Source of the DNA: Aquamicrobium sp.
GTDB lineage: Bacteria; Pseudomonadota; Alphaproteobacteria; Rhizobiales; Rhizobiaceae
Length of the DNA stretch: 64,000 nucleotides
Assembly (NCBI GenBank): GCA_019739225.1
Contig: JAHHDT010000001.1
Span: 124,001 to 188,000 of the forward strand
Reading direction: 5' to 3'
Position numbers and translations under genes: made by a program. This document shows, piece after piece, positions 27,640-34,751 of the stretch (its first letter is position 1; each line of letters opens with the position of its first letter). Under the pieces are notes generated by a model, which searched no databases, was not told the DNA's origin, and was given only the letters and a program-made list of their open reading frames with translations.

Positions 27640-27999
27640 ATGGAAAGACTGATCAACGCGACGAAGAACTCGATCCGGGCCTGGCGGGTCCTCATCCGCC
27701 ATGAGGCCGCCTTCCGCCTGGAAACGATCCTTCTCGGCGTTGCTTTGCCGGTTGCTTATGTGATCGCAACGACTTGGCGCGGCTTCGCGCTGTTGATTGG
27801 AGTGATCCTGCTCGTGATGGTCGTGGAGGTGCTGAACACCGCCGTTGAAGCGGCTTGCGACGCCTTTTCGCGCGAATTCAACACCGACATCCGGCTTGCC
27901 AAGGACTGTGGTTCGCTGGCTGTCGCGCTGTCGCTCGTCATCGCGGGTGGCGTGTGGCTGCTGGCCTTCTGGGAGTGGATTGCAGGCGCGCCGGTCTGA
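27640..27999 (+). CDS. dgkA: Diacylglycerol kinase (DgkA, integral membrane)
   Basis: This 119-residue membrane enzyme has three transmembrane helices and the family motif VEVLNTAVEAACD, followed by the RLAKDCGSLAVALS segment, which carry catalytic Glu/Asn residues. DgkA phosphorylates diacylglycerol released during membrane-derived glucan synthesis and returns it to phospholipid. The length is typical. It is convergent with the DedA gene and separated by only 3 bp. Confidence 0.93.
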   Translation: MERLINATKNSIRAWRVLIRHEAAFRLETILLGVALPVAYVIATTWRGFALLIGVILLVMVVEVLNTAVEAACDAFSREFNTDIRLAKDCGSLAVALSLVIAGGVWLLAFWEWIAGAPV

Positions 28000-28002
28000 G
28001 GC

Positions 28003-28581
28003 CTACCGCTTGCCGCGTCTGGAGAAATGATGCGCGGCAAAACCGGCGGCAACGGTCGTGACAAGCCCGATGCCTAATGCGGCGAGCAATCGCTGATGAT
28101 TTGCGAGCTCCTTTCCGAGGAACTGTTCCACGCCCGCACCGAACAGGTAGCCTGCGCCAAGAAACAGGATCGCCCAAACCGCTGACGAAAGTGCGTTCAC
28201 GGCAGCGAACTTGCCGGCGGGCATGGCGGACAGGCCTGCGGCTATGCCGCCGACAAGGCGAAAACCGTACGCATAGCGGTTGAGCATCACATAGGTGACC
28301 GGCCGTCTGGCGATGAGATCGAGCGCGCGGCCAAAGCCGGGGCGCGCTGCCTGTCGTTTCACAAACGCATATGTGCCGAACCGTCGGCCCGCAACGAAGA
28401 ACAACGTATCGCCGAGGAACGCGCCGGCAAAGGCCGCGAGAAATGCGCCCAGTGCCGGAAACACATGTTGGTGCGCGAAGAACCCGGCGAGCACCGCAGC
28501 ACTTTCGCCTTCCGCGACGCAGCCGAGGAAGACGGCAAGCAAGCCATATTTCTCGATCAGCAGATGGATCGTCTCGGTCAT
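28003..28581 (-). CDS. DedA family membrane protein
   Basis: The 192-residue integral membrane protein has the DedA/SNARE-associated pattern: EKYGLLAVFLGCVAEGESAAVLAG, FLGDTLFFVAGRRFG and the amphipathic RPVTYVMLNRYAYGFRLVGGIAAGLSAMP in short pieces. Recent work assigns DedA proteins to lipid carrier (undecaprenyl phosphate) or phospholipid flipping. It starts inside the stop of the DUF1003 gene (4-bp ATGA overlap), forming a two-gene membrane unit. Several envelope-lipid genes lie nearby. Confidence 0.88.
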   Translation of the reverse strand: MTETIHLLIEKYGLLAVFLGCVAEGESAAVLAGFFAHQHVFPALGAFLAAFAGAFLGDTLFFVAGRRFGTYAFVKRQAARPGFGRALDLIARRPVTYVMLNRYAYGFRLVGGIAAGLSAMPAGKFAAVNALSSAVWAILFLGAGYLFGAGVEQFLGKELANHQRLLAALGIGLVTTVAAGFAAHHFSRRGKR

Positions 28582-29135
28582 TCGGCGGTTTTCCGGCCCG
28601 TCATCAGCGTCTCAAGCCTCTCCAGCCTTTCGGCGATTGCCCGGACTTCGGAATGCATGGCGACGATTTCGCTCTGGCGCAGGGCATCCATCTTTTCGTG
28701 CAGCGCCATGATCTCGATCTCGGCCTTGAGGTTGACCTCGTAGTCATGTGCCGCGTCGAGCCGGTCTCGCTCGGTCTGCCGGTTCTGCGACATCATGATG
28801 ACGGGAGCCTGGATGGCGGCAAGCATTGAAAGCACGAGGTTGAGGAAGATGAACGGGTAGGGATCGAACGCATCACGCGTGAGCAACCACGTGTTGGCAA
28901 GCGTCCAGACCAGCAGGAAGGCCAGAAAGCTCAGGATGAAGCTCCATGAACCGCCGATCCGCGCAATCGCGTCTGCCAGTCTTTCGCCGAAGCCGGCATG
29001 GTCGGCAATATGCCGGTTCTGGTCTCTGGCCAGCGGACGCCGGGCCGCGGTGCTTTGAAGAACGCGGTGTTCGGCGTCGCCGAGCTTTCTCCCCGGGAAC
29101 CAGCGTGACGCAAGTTCCTCGACTGTCTTGGCCAT
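28578..29135 (-). CDS. DUF1003 membrane protein
   Basis: The 185-residue protein has two transmembrane helices (SFILSFLAFLLVWTLANTW and PFIFLNLVLSMLAAIQAPVIMM in pieces). The DUF1003 signature SQNRQTERDRLDAAHDYEVN follows, with a C-terminal coiled coil. Function is unknown. Start 29135 (MAKTVEE) has AGGAG 7 bp upstream on the minus strand and is preferred to two earlier candidates. Its stop overlaps the DedA start by 4 bp, so the two are translationally coupled. It is divergent from the Tag-like gene. Confidence 0.87.
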   Translation of the reverse strand: MAKTVEELASRWFPGRKLGDAEHRVLQSTAARRPLARDQNRHIADHAGFGERLADAIARIGGSWSFILSFLAFLLVWTLANTWLLTRDAFDPYPFIFLNLVLSMLAAIQAPVIMMSQNRQTERDRLDAAHDYEVNLKAEIEIMALHEKMDALRQSEIVAMHSEVRAIAERLERLETLMTGRKTAE

Positions 29136-29201
29136 ACCCATTCTCCTGCTTGGCTGGAACGTTCCGGTGAAGCATGATCGCAACGATTCAGGGAGGCCGC
29201 C

Positions 29202-29915
29202 ATGCTTTCATTCAAATCTATCCGCGCCCGCGCGGCAGACCGCAAGGGCGGTGATGAGGTGCTGGATTCTCTGCTGGGGCCGGTGCCAGACAATGCCGCA
29301 CTCGCGGCCGTGCCTGACGACCGCATCCTGTCCACCATGGCCAGCCGCGTCTTCTCGGCCGGCTTCGTCTGGTCGGTGATCGAGCAGAAATGGCCGGGCT
29401 TCGAGGAGGCGTTCCTTGGCTTTGAGCCGAAGCCGCTTCTGTTTCAGCCGGACGATTTCTGGCACGATCTGGCGAGTGACAAGCGCATCGTGCGCAACCC
29501 GCAGAAGATCAAGTCGGTTCGCGACAACGCAGCCTTCGTCGACCGCGTTTCGCGCGAGCACGGCGGGTTCGGCAAGTTCCTGGCGGATTGGCCGGCCGAT
29601 GACCAGGTCGGGCTGACGGCGTATTTCGGGAGCCACGGCAGCCGGCTGGGCGGCAATACGGGGCAATACCTGCTGCGCTGGCTGGGTTGGGATACCTTCA
29701 TCGTCTCCGGCGACATGGCCGCTGCCATGCGCGACGCGGGTCTGGAGATCGCCGAAAGCCCGACTTCCAAGAAGGACCTCGCAGCCATTCAGGCGCAGAT
29801 GAATGCCTGGGCTGCGGAAACCGGCCTGCCGCGCGCCCACATCTCGCGCATTCTTTCGATGTCGATCGGGCCCAATCGATCGGTGGAAGAGTTGCGCGGC
29901 TATGTCAGCGACTAG
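29202..29915 (+). CDS. tag: DNA-3-methyladenine glycosylase I family protein
   Basis: The 237-residue protein belongs to the Tag family: VFSAGFVWSVIEQKWPGFEEAF corresponds to the substrate pocket region of Tag. Later segments are RNPQKIKSVRDNAAFV and SARG-like YLLRWLGWDTF. Tag removes 3-methyladenine from DNA. This long variant (Tag is about 190 residues) with a partly different zinc site is common in Rhizobiales, so the exact activity is less certain. It is the third alkylation or base-repair enzyme in the window, after the UDG and AlkD genes. Confidence 0.82.
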   Translation: MLSFKSIRARAADRKGGDEVLDSLLGPVPDNAALAAVPDDRILSTMASRVFSAGFVWSVIEQKWPGFEEAFLGFEPKPLLFQPDDFWHDLASDKRIVRNPQKIKSVRDNAAFVDRVSREHGGFGKFLADWPADDQVGLTAYFGSHGSRLGGNTGQYLLRWLGWDTFIVSGDMAAAMRDAGLEIAESPTSKKDLAAIQAQMNAWAAETGLPRAHISRILSMSIGPNRSVEELRGYVSD

Positions 29916-29966
29916 GCTGTCCTTGCGCCATTGCGATGCGGCAAACGCCGCGCTACAGGCTTTTGC

Positions 29967-31646
29967 ATGACCAGCAAAGCTCCAGACATCCTTCGCATCG
30001 CCGTTGCGCAGCTCAATCCGGTCGTCGGCGACGTTGCCGGCAACCTCGCCAAGGCCCGCGAGGCGAGGGCGGATGCAGCTCGCCATGGCGCGGACCTCGT
30101 CTTCTTTACCGAGCTCTTCATCGCCGGCTATCCACCGGAGGATCTGGTGCTGAAGCCGGCCTTCGTGGCCGCCTGCGAACGTGCTGTCGCGGAATTCGCT
30201 CAGGATACTGCCGATGGCGGGCCGGGAGTCATCATCGGAACGCCGCTGCGCCGCGACAGCGGCCTGCACAACGCCGTCATGGTGCTGGACGGCGGCAAGG
30301 TCGTTGCCGAACGCTACAAGCTTGACCTGCCCAACTACGGCGAGTTCGACGAGAAGCGGGTGTTCCAGGCCGGCCCCGACGTGCCCGGTCCAGTCAATTT
30401 CCGTGGTATCCGGCTCGGCATTCCGATCTGCGAGGACATCTGGGGCGATCTCGGCGTCTGCGAGACGCTGACCGAAAGCGGCGCAGAGATGCTGCTGGTG
30501 CCGAACGGCTCGCCCTATTATCGCGGCAAGGTCGATATTCGCCATCAGGTCGTGCTTAAGCAGGTCATCGAGACCGGCCTGCCGCTGCTCTACGCGGCGC
30601 AGCTCGGCGGGCAGGACGAACTCGTCTTCGACGGTGCAAGCTTCGCCTTCAACGCCGACAAGTCGCTGGCCTTCCAGATGAGCCAGTTCGAGGAAGCGGT
30701 CGTCGTCACGACTTGGAAGCGGGAAGCCGACGGCTGGCGCTGCACCGACGGCCCGATGTCGAAGATCCCGGAAACTGAGGAGGCCGATTACCGCGCCTGC
30801 CTGCTGGGCTTTCGCGACTATGTGAACAAGAACGGCTTCAAGAACGTCGTGCTCGGCCTTTCGGGCGGCATCGACTCGGCGATCTGCGCGGCGATCGCGG
30901 TCGATGCGCTCGGCGAGGAGCGGGTGCGCTGCGTGATGATGCCGTATCGCTATACCTCGAAGGATTCGCTGAAGGACGCCGAGGACTGCGCCCGCGCGCT
31001 CGGCACCCGCTACGACATCGTGCCGATCTTCGAACCCGTCGATGGCTTCTCCAATGCGCTCGGCCAGATGTTCGAAGGCACCAAGGAGGGCATCACCGAG
31101 GAGAATTTGCAGAGCCGCGCGCGCGGCACCATCCTGATGGCGATCTCCAACAAGTTCGGCTCGATGGTCGTCACCACCGGCAACAAGTCGGAGATGTCGG
31201 TCGGTTACGCCACGCTTTACGGCGACATGAATGGCGGCTTCAACCCGATCAAGGACCTCTACAAGATGCAGGTCTATGCGCTCTCGCGGTGGCGCAACGA
31301 CAACGTGCCGCCCGGCGCGCTTGGCCCCTCGGGCGAGGTGATCCCCAAGAACATCATCGACAAGGCGCCTTCGGCCGAGCTGCGGCCGGACCAGACCGAC
31401 CAGGATTCGCTGCCGCCATATCCGGTGCTGGACGACATTCTGGAATGCCTCGTCGAAGGCGAGATGGGGGTCGACGAGATCGTTGCGCGCGGACACGACC
31501 GCGAGACCGTTCACCGCATCGAGCATCTGCTCTACATCGCAGAATACAAGCGCCGGCAGGCGGCACCGGGCGTGAAGATCACCAAGAAGAATTTTGGCCG
31601 CGACCGCCGTTATCCGATCACCAACCGGTTCAGGGATCGTACCTGA
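29967..31646 (+). CDS. nadE: NAD+ synthase, glutamine-hydrolysing
   Basis: The 559-residue two-domain enzyme makes NAD from deamido-NAD, glutamine and ATP. The N-terminal nitrilase-like glutaminase has its Glu in FFTELFIAGYPPEDL, Lys in YKLDLPNYGEF and Cys in PICEDIWGD. The C-terminal synthetase domain has the PP-loop LSGGIDSA and the conserved TGNKSEMSVGY. The start at 29967 leaves out a 12-residue leader seen in the open frame. It ends 23 bp before the convergent clpP. Confidence 0.95.
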   Translation: MTSKAPDILRIAVAQLNPVVGDVAGNLAKAREARADAARHGADLVFFTELFIAGYPPEDLVLKPAFVAACERAVAEFAQDTADGGPGVIIGTPLRRDSGLHNAVMVLDGGKVVAERYKLDLPNYGEFDEKRVFQAGPDVPGPVNFRGIRLGIPICEDIWGDLGVCETLTESGAEMLLVPNGSPYYRGKVDIRHQVVLKQVIETGLPLLYAAQLGGQDELVFDGASFAFNADKSLAFQMSQFEEAVVVTTWKREADGWRCTDGPMSKIPETEEADYRACLLGFRDYVNKNGFKNVVLGLSGGIDSAICAAIAVDALGEERVRCVMMPYRYTSKDSLKDAEDCARALGTRYDIVPIFEPVDGFSNALGQMFEGTKEGITEENLQSRARGTILMAISNKFGSMVVTTGNKSEMSVGYATLYGDMNGGFNPIKDLYKMQVYALSRWRNDNVPPGALGPSGEVIPKNIIDKAPSAELRPDQTDQDSLPPYPVLDDILECLVEGEMGVDEIVARGHDRETVHRIEHLLYIAEYKRRQAAPGVKITKKNFGRDRRYPITNRFRDRT

Positions 31647-31668
31647 GTATCACAGGGCGGCGCCGTCT

Positions 31669-32292
31669 TCAGCTTGCGCCGTTGCCGTTCTCCACGATTT
31701 CCCGCTGGTCGTAGACGTGGTCGACGAGGCCCCATTCCTTGGCTTCCTGCGCCGTGAAGAAGAAGTCGCGGTCGAGCACGCGTTCGACCTCGGCTTCGGT
31801 CTGGTTGCAATGCTGCGCATAGAGGCTCGTCATACGGCGCTTGAGCTTCAGGATGTCCTCGGCATGGCGTTCGATGTCCGAGGCCTGGCCGCGAAACCCG
31901 CCGAGGGGCTGATGGAGGACGACGCTGGCGTTGGGCAGGGCGATGCGCCGGCCCGGCGCGCCCGATGCGAGCAGGAATGACGCCATTGAGCCGGCCGTAC
32001 CCATGCAAAGCGTCGAGACCGGACTCGTGATGAAACGCATCGTGTCGTAGATCGCAAAGCCGCTCGTCACCACGCCGCCCGGTGAGTTGATGTAGAAAGA
32101 GATTTCCCGCTTGGGGTTCTCCGACTCCAGAAACAGAAGCTGGGCGCAGATCAACGAAGCGGATGCGTCGTTGACTTCGCCGTTGAGGAACACGATCCGC
32201 TCGCGCAGCAACCGTGAGAAGATGTCGAAGGAGCGTTCGCCGCGCGGCGACTGCTCGACGACCATGGGCACGAGATTCATCGTTTCGCGCAT
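31669..32292 (-). CDS. clpP: ATP-dependent Clp protease proteolytic subunit
   Basis: The 207-residue serine protease has the ClpP triad Ser102 ([11 protein letters not shown]), His127 ([10 protein letters not shown]) and Asp176 (LDRDFFF), with the FYINSPGG handle region. It forms the tetradecameric chamber fed by ClpA or ClpX. Neither ATPase gene is adjacent, so this may be a second, dispersed ClpP of the type found in alphaproteobacteria. The ribosome site AAGGAGG lies 8 bp before the ATG. Confidence 0.94.
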   Translation of the reverse strand: MRETMNLVPMVVEQSPRGERSFDIFSRLLRERIVFLNGEVNDASASLICAQLLFLESENPKREISFYINSPGGVVTSGFAIYDTMRFITSPVSTLCMGTAGSMASFLLASGAPGRRIALPNASVVLHQPLGGFRGQASDIERHAEDILKLKRRMTSLYAQHCNQTEAEVERVLDRDFFFTAQEAKEWGLVDHVYDQREIVENGNGAS

Positions 32293-32337
32293 CGCGCGAT
32301 CCTCCTTGTTTGGATGTGGGTATTGTTTTGGGGGCCG

Positions 32338-32712
32338 TCAGGCGGCCATGGCCGTTGGCGGACGGTTGGAATTGACCGCAACCGGTATCGCGCGTTCGGC
32401 CACGCTATGCGTCAGGCGAAAACGGGTGCGGCCGTCCGGAGCGGGTGATAGGTCGATGGTGACGACCGTATCGGGCTCGCTCGCCGTCTCGTCCCGCCAC
32501 GCGTACCGCACGCGGTTGCAGGGTTCCGCCTCGATAAGGGCATAGCTGCGCTCGCCGGTGGCGTTGTCGCCAGTGCGCTCGGTTTCCAGCCACTGCGCGG
32601 CAAGTTCCGGCACGGTGAGCGCCCGCCAGACCTTTTCAGGTGTAGCGTCGAGTTCGCAGTCGACCATAACCTCGTCGGTGGTGTCTGCCTCAAGCGAAAA
32701 ACCGTCGGTCAT
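32338..32712 (-). CDS. SRPBCC / AHSA1-type protein
   Basis: This 124-residue START-like protein (MVDCELDATPEKVWRALTVPELAAQWL) resembles the Activator-of-Hsp90-homologue-1 type proteins that pair with ArsR-like regulators. No catalytic motif is visible; the cavity fold binds hydrophobic ligands. It overlaps the ArsR-type stop by 4 bp (ATGA). That pairing is a recurrent two-gene module of unknown biochemical role. Confidence 0.85.
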   Translation of the reverse strand: MTDGFSLEADTTDEVMVDCELDATPEKVWRALTVPELAAQWLETERTGDNATGERSYALIEAEPCNRVRYAWRDETASEPDTVVTIDLSPAPDGRTRFRLTHSVAERAIPVAVNSNRPPTAMAA

Positions 32713-33023
32713 TGATCCATTTCCTTGAGGAGTGTTTTGAGCCTTTCGACGCGCATCGGCCAGAAGGCGCGATAGCGGGCGAGCCAGTCGAAAAGCGGCG
32801 CCAGCCCCTCGGGGTCGACGCTGTAGTTGATGTGGCGCCCGGCGCGGGTTTCGCGTACCAGCCCCGCGCCACGCAGCACGGCGATGTGCTGAGACACGGC
32901 AGGTTGCGAGATCGCCAGTCCCTCGCGCAGCTCGGTCGCGTTTTTCTCGCCGCCTAGAAGACGCTCGAACACCGCGCGGCGGGTCGGGTCTGCAAGGGCG
33001 CGAAAGATGTCCGATTCGTTCAT
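32709..33023 (-). CDS. ArsR/SmtB family transcriptional regulator
   Basis: The 104-residue winged-helix repressor has FRALADPTRRAVFERLL, an HTH (NATELREGLAISQPAVSQHIAVLRGAGLV in pieces) and the wing RAGRHINYSVDP. The ELCVCDL-type metal-binding Cys pair is absent, so it is probably not a metal sensor. It is the non-metal subgroup paired with SRPBCC proteins. It overlaps that gene by 4 bp and has an ATAAG-N6-CTTAT operator just upstream, indicating autoregulation. Confidence 0.9.
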   Translation of the reverse strand: MNESDIFRALADPTRRAVFERLLGGEKNATELREGLAISQPAVSQHIAVLRGAGLVRETRAGRHINYSVDPEGLAPLFDWLARYRAFWPMRVERLKTLLKEMDQ

Positions 33024-33032
33024 GTGATTGAA

Positions 33033-33048
33033 ATAAGCATAGACTTAT
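33033..33048. promoter_or_regulatory. ArsR-type operator
   Basis: ATAAG-N6-CTTAT is a perfect 5-bp-arm inverted repeat whose edge is 10 bp before the ArsR start codon. Its form is that of ArsR-family operators. It is placed to block the regulator's own promoter or ribosome loading. The divergent MFS gene starts about 145 bp away on the other side and may share control. Confidence 0.65.
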
Positions 33049-33194
33049 CTGTTGGGCAAGCGCGATGTTGGCATGCCAGGACCTACGGTCAGTGCCATTG
33101 CGGGCCGACGAGAGTCGGATAGAGTGCGCGGCATTCCAAACGCAGGGCCCCGCATGCCCCGGCGGGGTCGGCAAAAGAGCGGCTTTCGACCCCC

Positions 33195-34418
33195 ATGAAT
33201 TTCCTTGCCTTTATCCGCAATAACGCGCGCTGGCTCGCCGGCGGCTTCCTGCTGACCTTCTTTTCGTCCTACGGGCAGACGTTTTTCATTTCTTTGTCGT
33301 CGGGCCATATCCGTACCGAGTACGGACTGAGCCATGGCCAGTTCGGCACGATCTACATGCTGGCGACGCTCGCCAGCGCCGCGACCCTGACCTATCTCGG
33401 CCAGATCGTGGACAAGCGCTCACCGCGCGCCGTGACCTTCATCATCGTTCCGATACTCGCCTTTGCCTGCGTGCTGATGGCATTCTCGCACCATATCGTG
33501 CTGCTGCTGCTCGCCATCTATCTGCTGCGCCTGTTCGGGCAGGGCATGATGAGCCAGAACGCATTCACCGCCATCGGGCGCTGGTTCGTCGCGCAAAGGG
33601 GCAGGGCGACCTCGCTGACGGCGATCGGCGTCAACGCAGGTGAGGCATCCTTTCCGCTGCTGTTCGTGCTGGTGGCAGGAGCGCTCGGCTGGCGCAATGC
33701 CTGGCTTGCCGGCGCGGTAACGCTTCTGGTGGTCGCGCTGCCGCTGATTTCCTGGCTCGTCGCGAAGGACCGCACGCCGCAGGCGTCCGACCCCGCAGCG
33801 CCCGTTGCCGCGGCGCGCGACTGGAGCCGGGCGGAGGTGCTGCGCGACCCGCTGTTCTACATGGCGATGGCGGGGGTGCTCGCGCCGGGCTTCATCGGCA
33901 CCACGGTTTTCTTCCACCAGATCTATCTCGTCGAGCTGCGCGGCTGGTCGCTGGAAGCCTTCGCAGCCTCCTTCGCGTTCATGGCGGCGACGGTGGTGGT
34001 GTTCTCGCTGGTGGCGGGACAACTGGTCGACCGCTATTCGGCAAAGGCGATGCTGCCGACTTTCCTGATACCACTCGGTCTCGCCTGCCTTGTCCTGGGC
34101 TTCGTCGAAGCGCAATGGGCGGCTTTCGTATTCATGGGTCTGATGGGCATCAGCTACGGCTTCACCAACACGGTCTTCGGCGCGCTATGGCCGGAGATTT
34201 ACGGCGTGCGCTACCTCGGTGCGATTCGGGCGGTGACAATGGCGCTAGGCGTCTTCGCCACGGCGCTGGGGCCGGGCCTGACGGGCTACCTGATCGATGC
34301 GGGCGTGAGCTTTCCGGCCCAGGTCGTCGTGATGGGCATTTACTGCTTTGCCGCCTGCGTCATGCTTGTCGGCGTGTCGCGCAGGCTTTTCGCGCGCAGT
34401 TTGCCGGCTACCGCCTGA
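33195..34418 (+). CDS. MFS transporter
   Basis: The 407-residue protein has 12 predicted transmembrane helices: an early FFSSYGQTFFISL, the loop GQIVDKRSPRAVTF corresponding to the MFS A-motif region, and a helix 4 LFGQGMMSQNAFTAIGRWF. This pattern resembles the oxalate:formate antiporter-like or NarK-like permeases, but the substrate cannot be inferred. It is divergent from the ArsR/SRPBCC pair and monocistronic. The region downstream (34419-34751) has no ordinary gene. Confidence 0.85.
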   Translation: MNFLAFIRNNARWLAGGFLLTFFSSYGQTFFISLSSGHIRTEYGLSHGQFGTIYMLATLASAATLTYLGQIVDKRSPRAVTFIIVPILAFACVLMAFSHHIVLLLLAIYLLRLFGQGMMSQNAFTAIGRWFVAQRGRATSLTAIGVNAGEASFPLLFVLVAGALGWRNAWLAGAVTLLVVALPLISWLVAKDRTPQASDPAAPVAAARDWSRAEVLRDPLFYMAMAGVLAPGFIGTTVFFHQIYLVELRGWSLEAFAASFAFMAATVVVFSLVAGQLVDRYSAKAMLPTFLIPLGLACLVLGFVEAQWAAFVFMGLMGISYGFTNTVFGALWPEIYGVRYLGAIRAVTMALGVFATALGPGLTGYLIDAGVSFPAQVVVMGIYCFAACVMLVGVSRRLFARSLPATA

Positions 34419-34503
34419 CCCAACGGAATCCGCTCAACTGGACTTGGCAGGAACAACTTCCGCGATTATAAGCGCGATCCTTGCCAGCCCTGAGGAGGTT
34501 CGA

Positions 34504-34563
34504 ATGCCAGCATTCTCTTCTACGTCCCAGGGCAGCGCCATGATCGCGGGTCGCAGCGCCTAG
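34504..34563 (+). CDS. Candidate 19-residue leader peptide
   Basis: ATG at 34504 is preceded by GAGGAGG with a 5-bp spacer, better than most genes here. It opens MPAFSSTSQGSAMIAGRSA and stops at TAG 34561-34563. The composition is Ser/Ala-rich. The stop codon abuts the inverted repeat 34562-34579. It could be a regulatory leader peptide for the downstream exporter or simply an unconserved small ORF. No homologue is known to me. Confidence 0.35.
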   Translation: MPAFSSTSQGSAMIAGRSA

Positions 34564-34579
34564 GTTCGATTTCGAACCT
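34562..34579. repeat. Inverted repeat AGGTTCGA-TT-TCGAACCT
   Basis: A perfect 8-bp inverted repeat with a 2-bp spacer overlaps the stop codon of the small ORF. A third copy of the AGGTTCGA octamer lies at 34496-34503, immediately before that ORF's ATG and 66 bp away. The spacer is too short for a good RNA hairpin loop, so a DNA-binding-protein site is more likely than an RNA structure. Confidence 0.55.
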
Positions 34580-34751
34580 GTCCTGACCCCGGCTTTTCAA
34601 GGCGGCTGCCACCGGTTTCCGTTCCGCTCGTGCGGATCAGGCGACCGTGTCCGGCACCGTCACTCCGCGACGGAAAGACCGTCGCCGGCGCCGAACTTTT
34701 TCTGATTTCATATTCCGGGACCGGAGTGCTTCGCCGCCTCCGGCGATCGAC

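Larger units (their letters stand above)
34419..34751. other. Leader region upstream of ABC exporter, no ordinary gene
   Basis: This 333-bp stretch lies between the MFS stop and the ABC exporter start. It contains a 19-codon ORF with a strong ribosome site (34504-34563). An AGGTTCGA octamer at 34496 recurs at 34562 as the left arm of a near-perfect palindrome (34562-34579). A 7-bp stem-loop with 5-nt loop lies at 34667-34685. An in-frame GTG at 34647 would extend the exporter through a basic, unconserved stretch and is not preferred. I see no other gene. Confidence 0.55.

Noticed and set aside
29208-31526. A 772-codon minus-strand frame opposite tag and nadE
   Set aside because: Both plus-strand genes carry catalytic motifs in full order; the antisense frame carries none.
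34647-34751. A GTG start at 34647 extending the ABC exporter by 35 residues
   Set aside because: The extension is very basic, lies across a stem-loop and precedes the usual start of the conserved sequence; it has no clear ribosome site.
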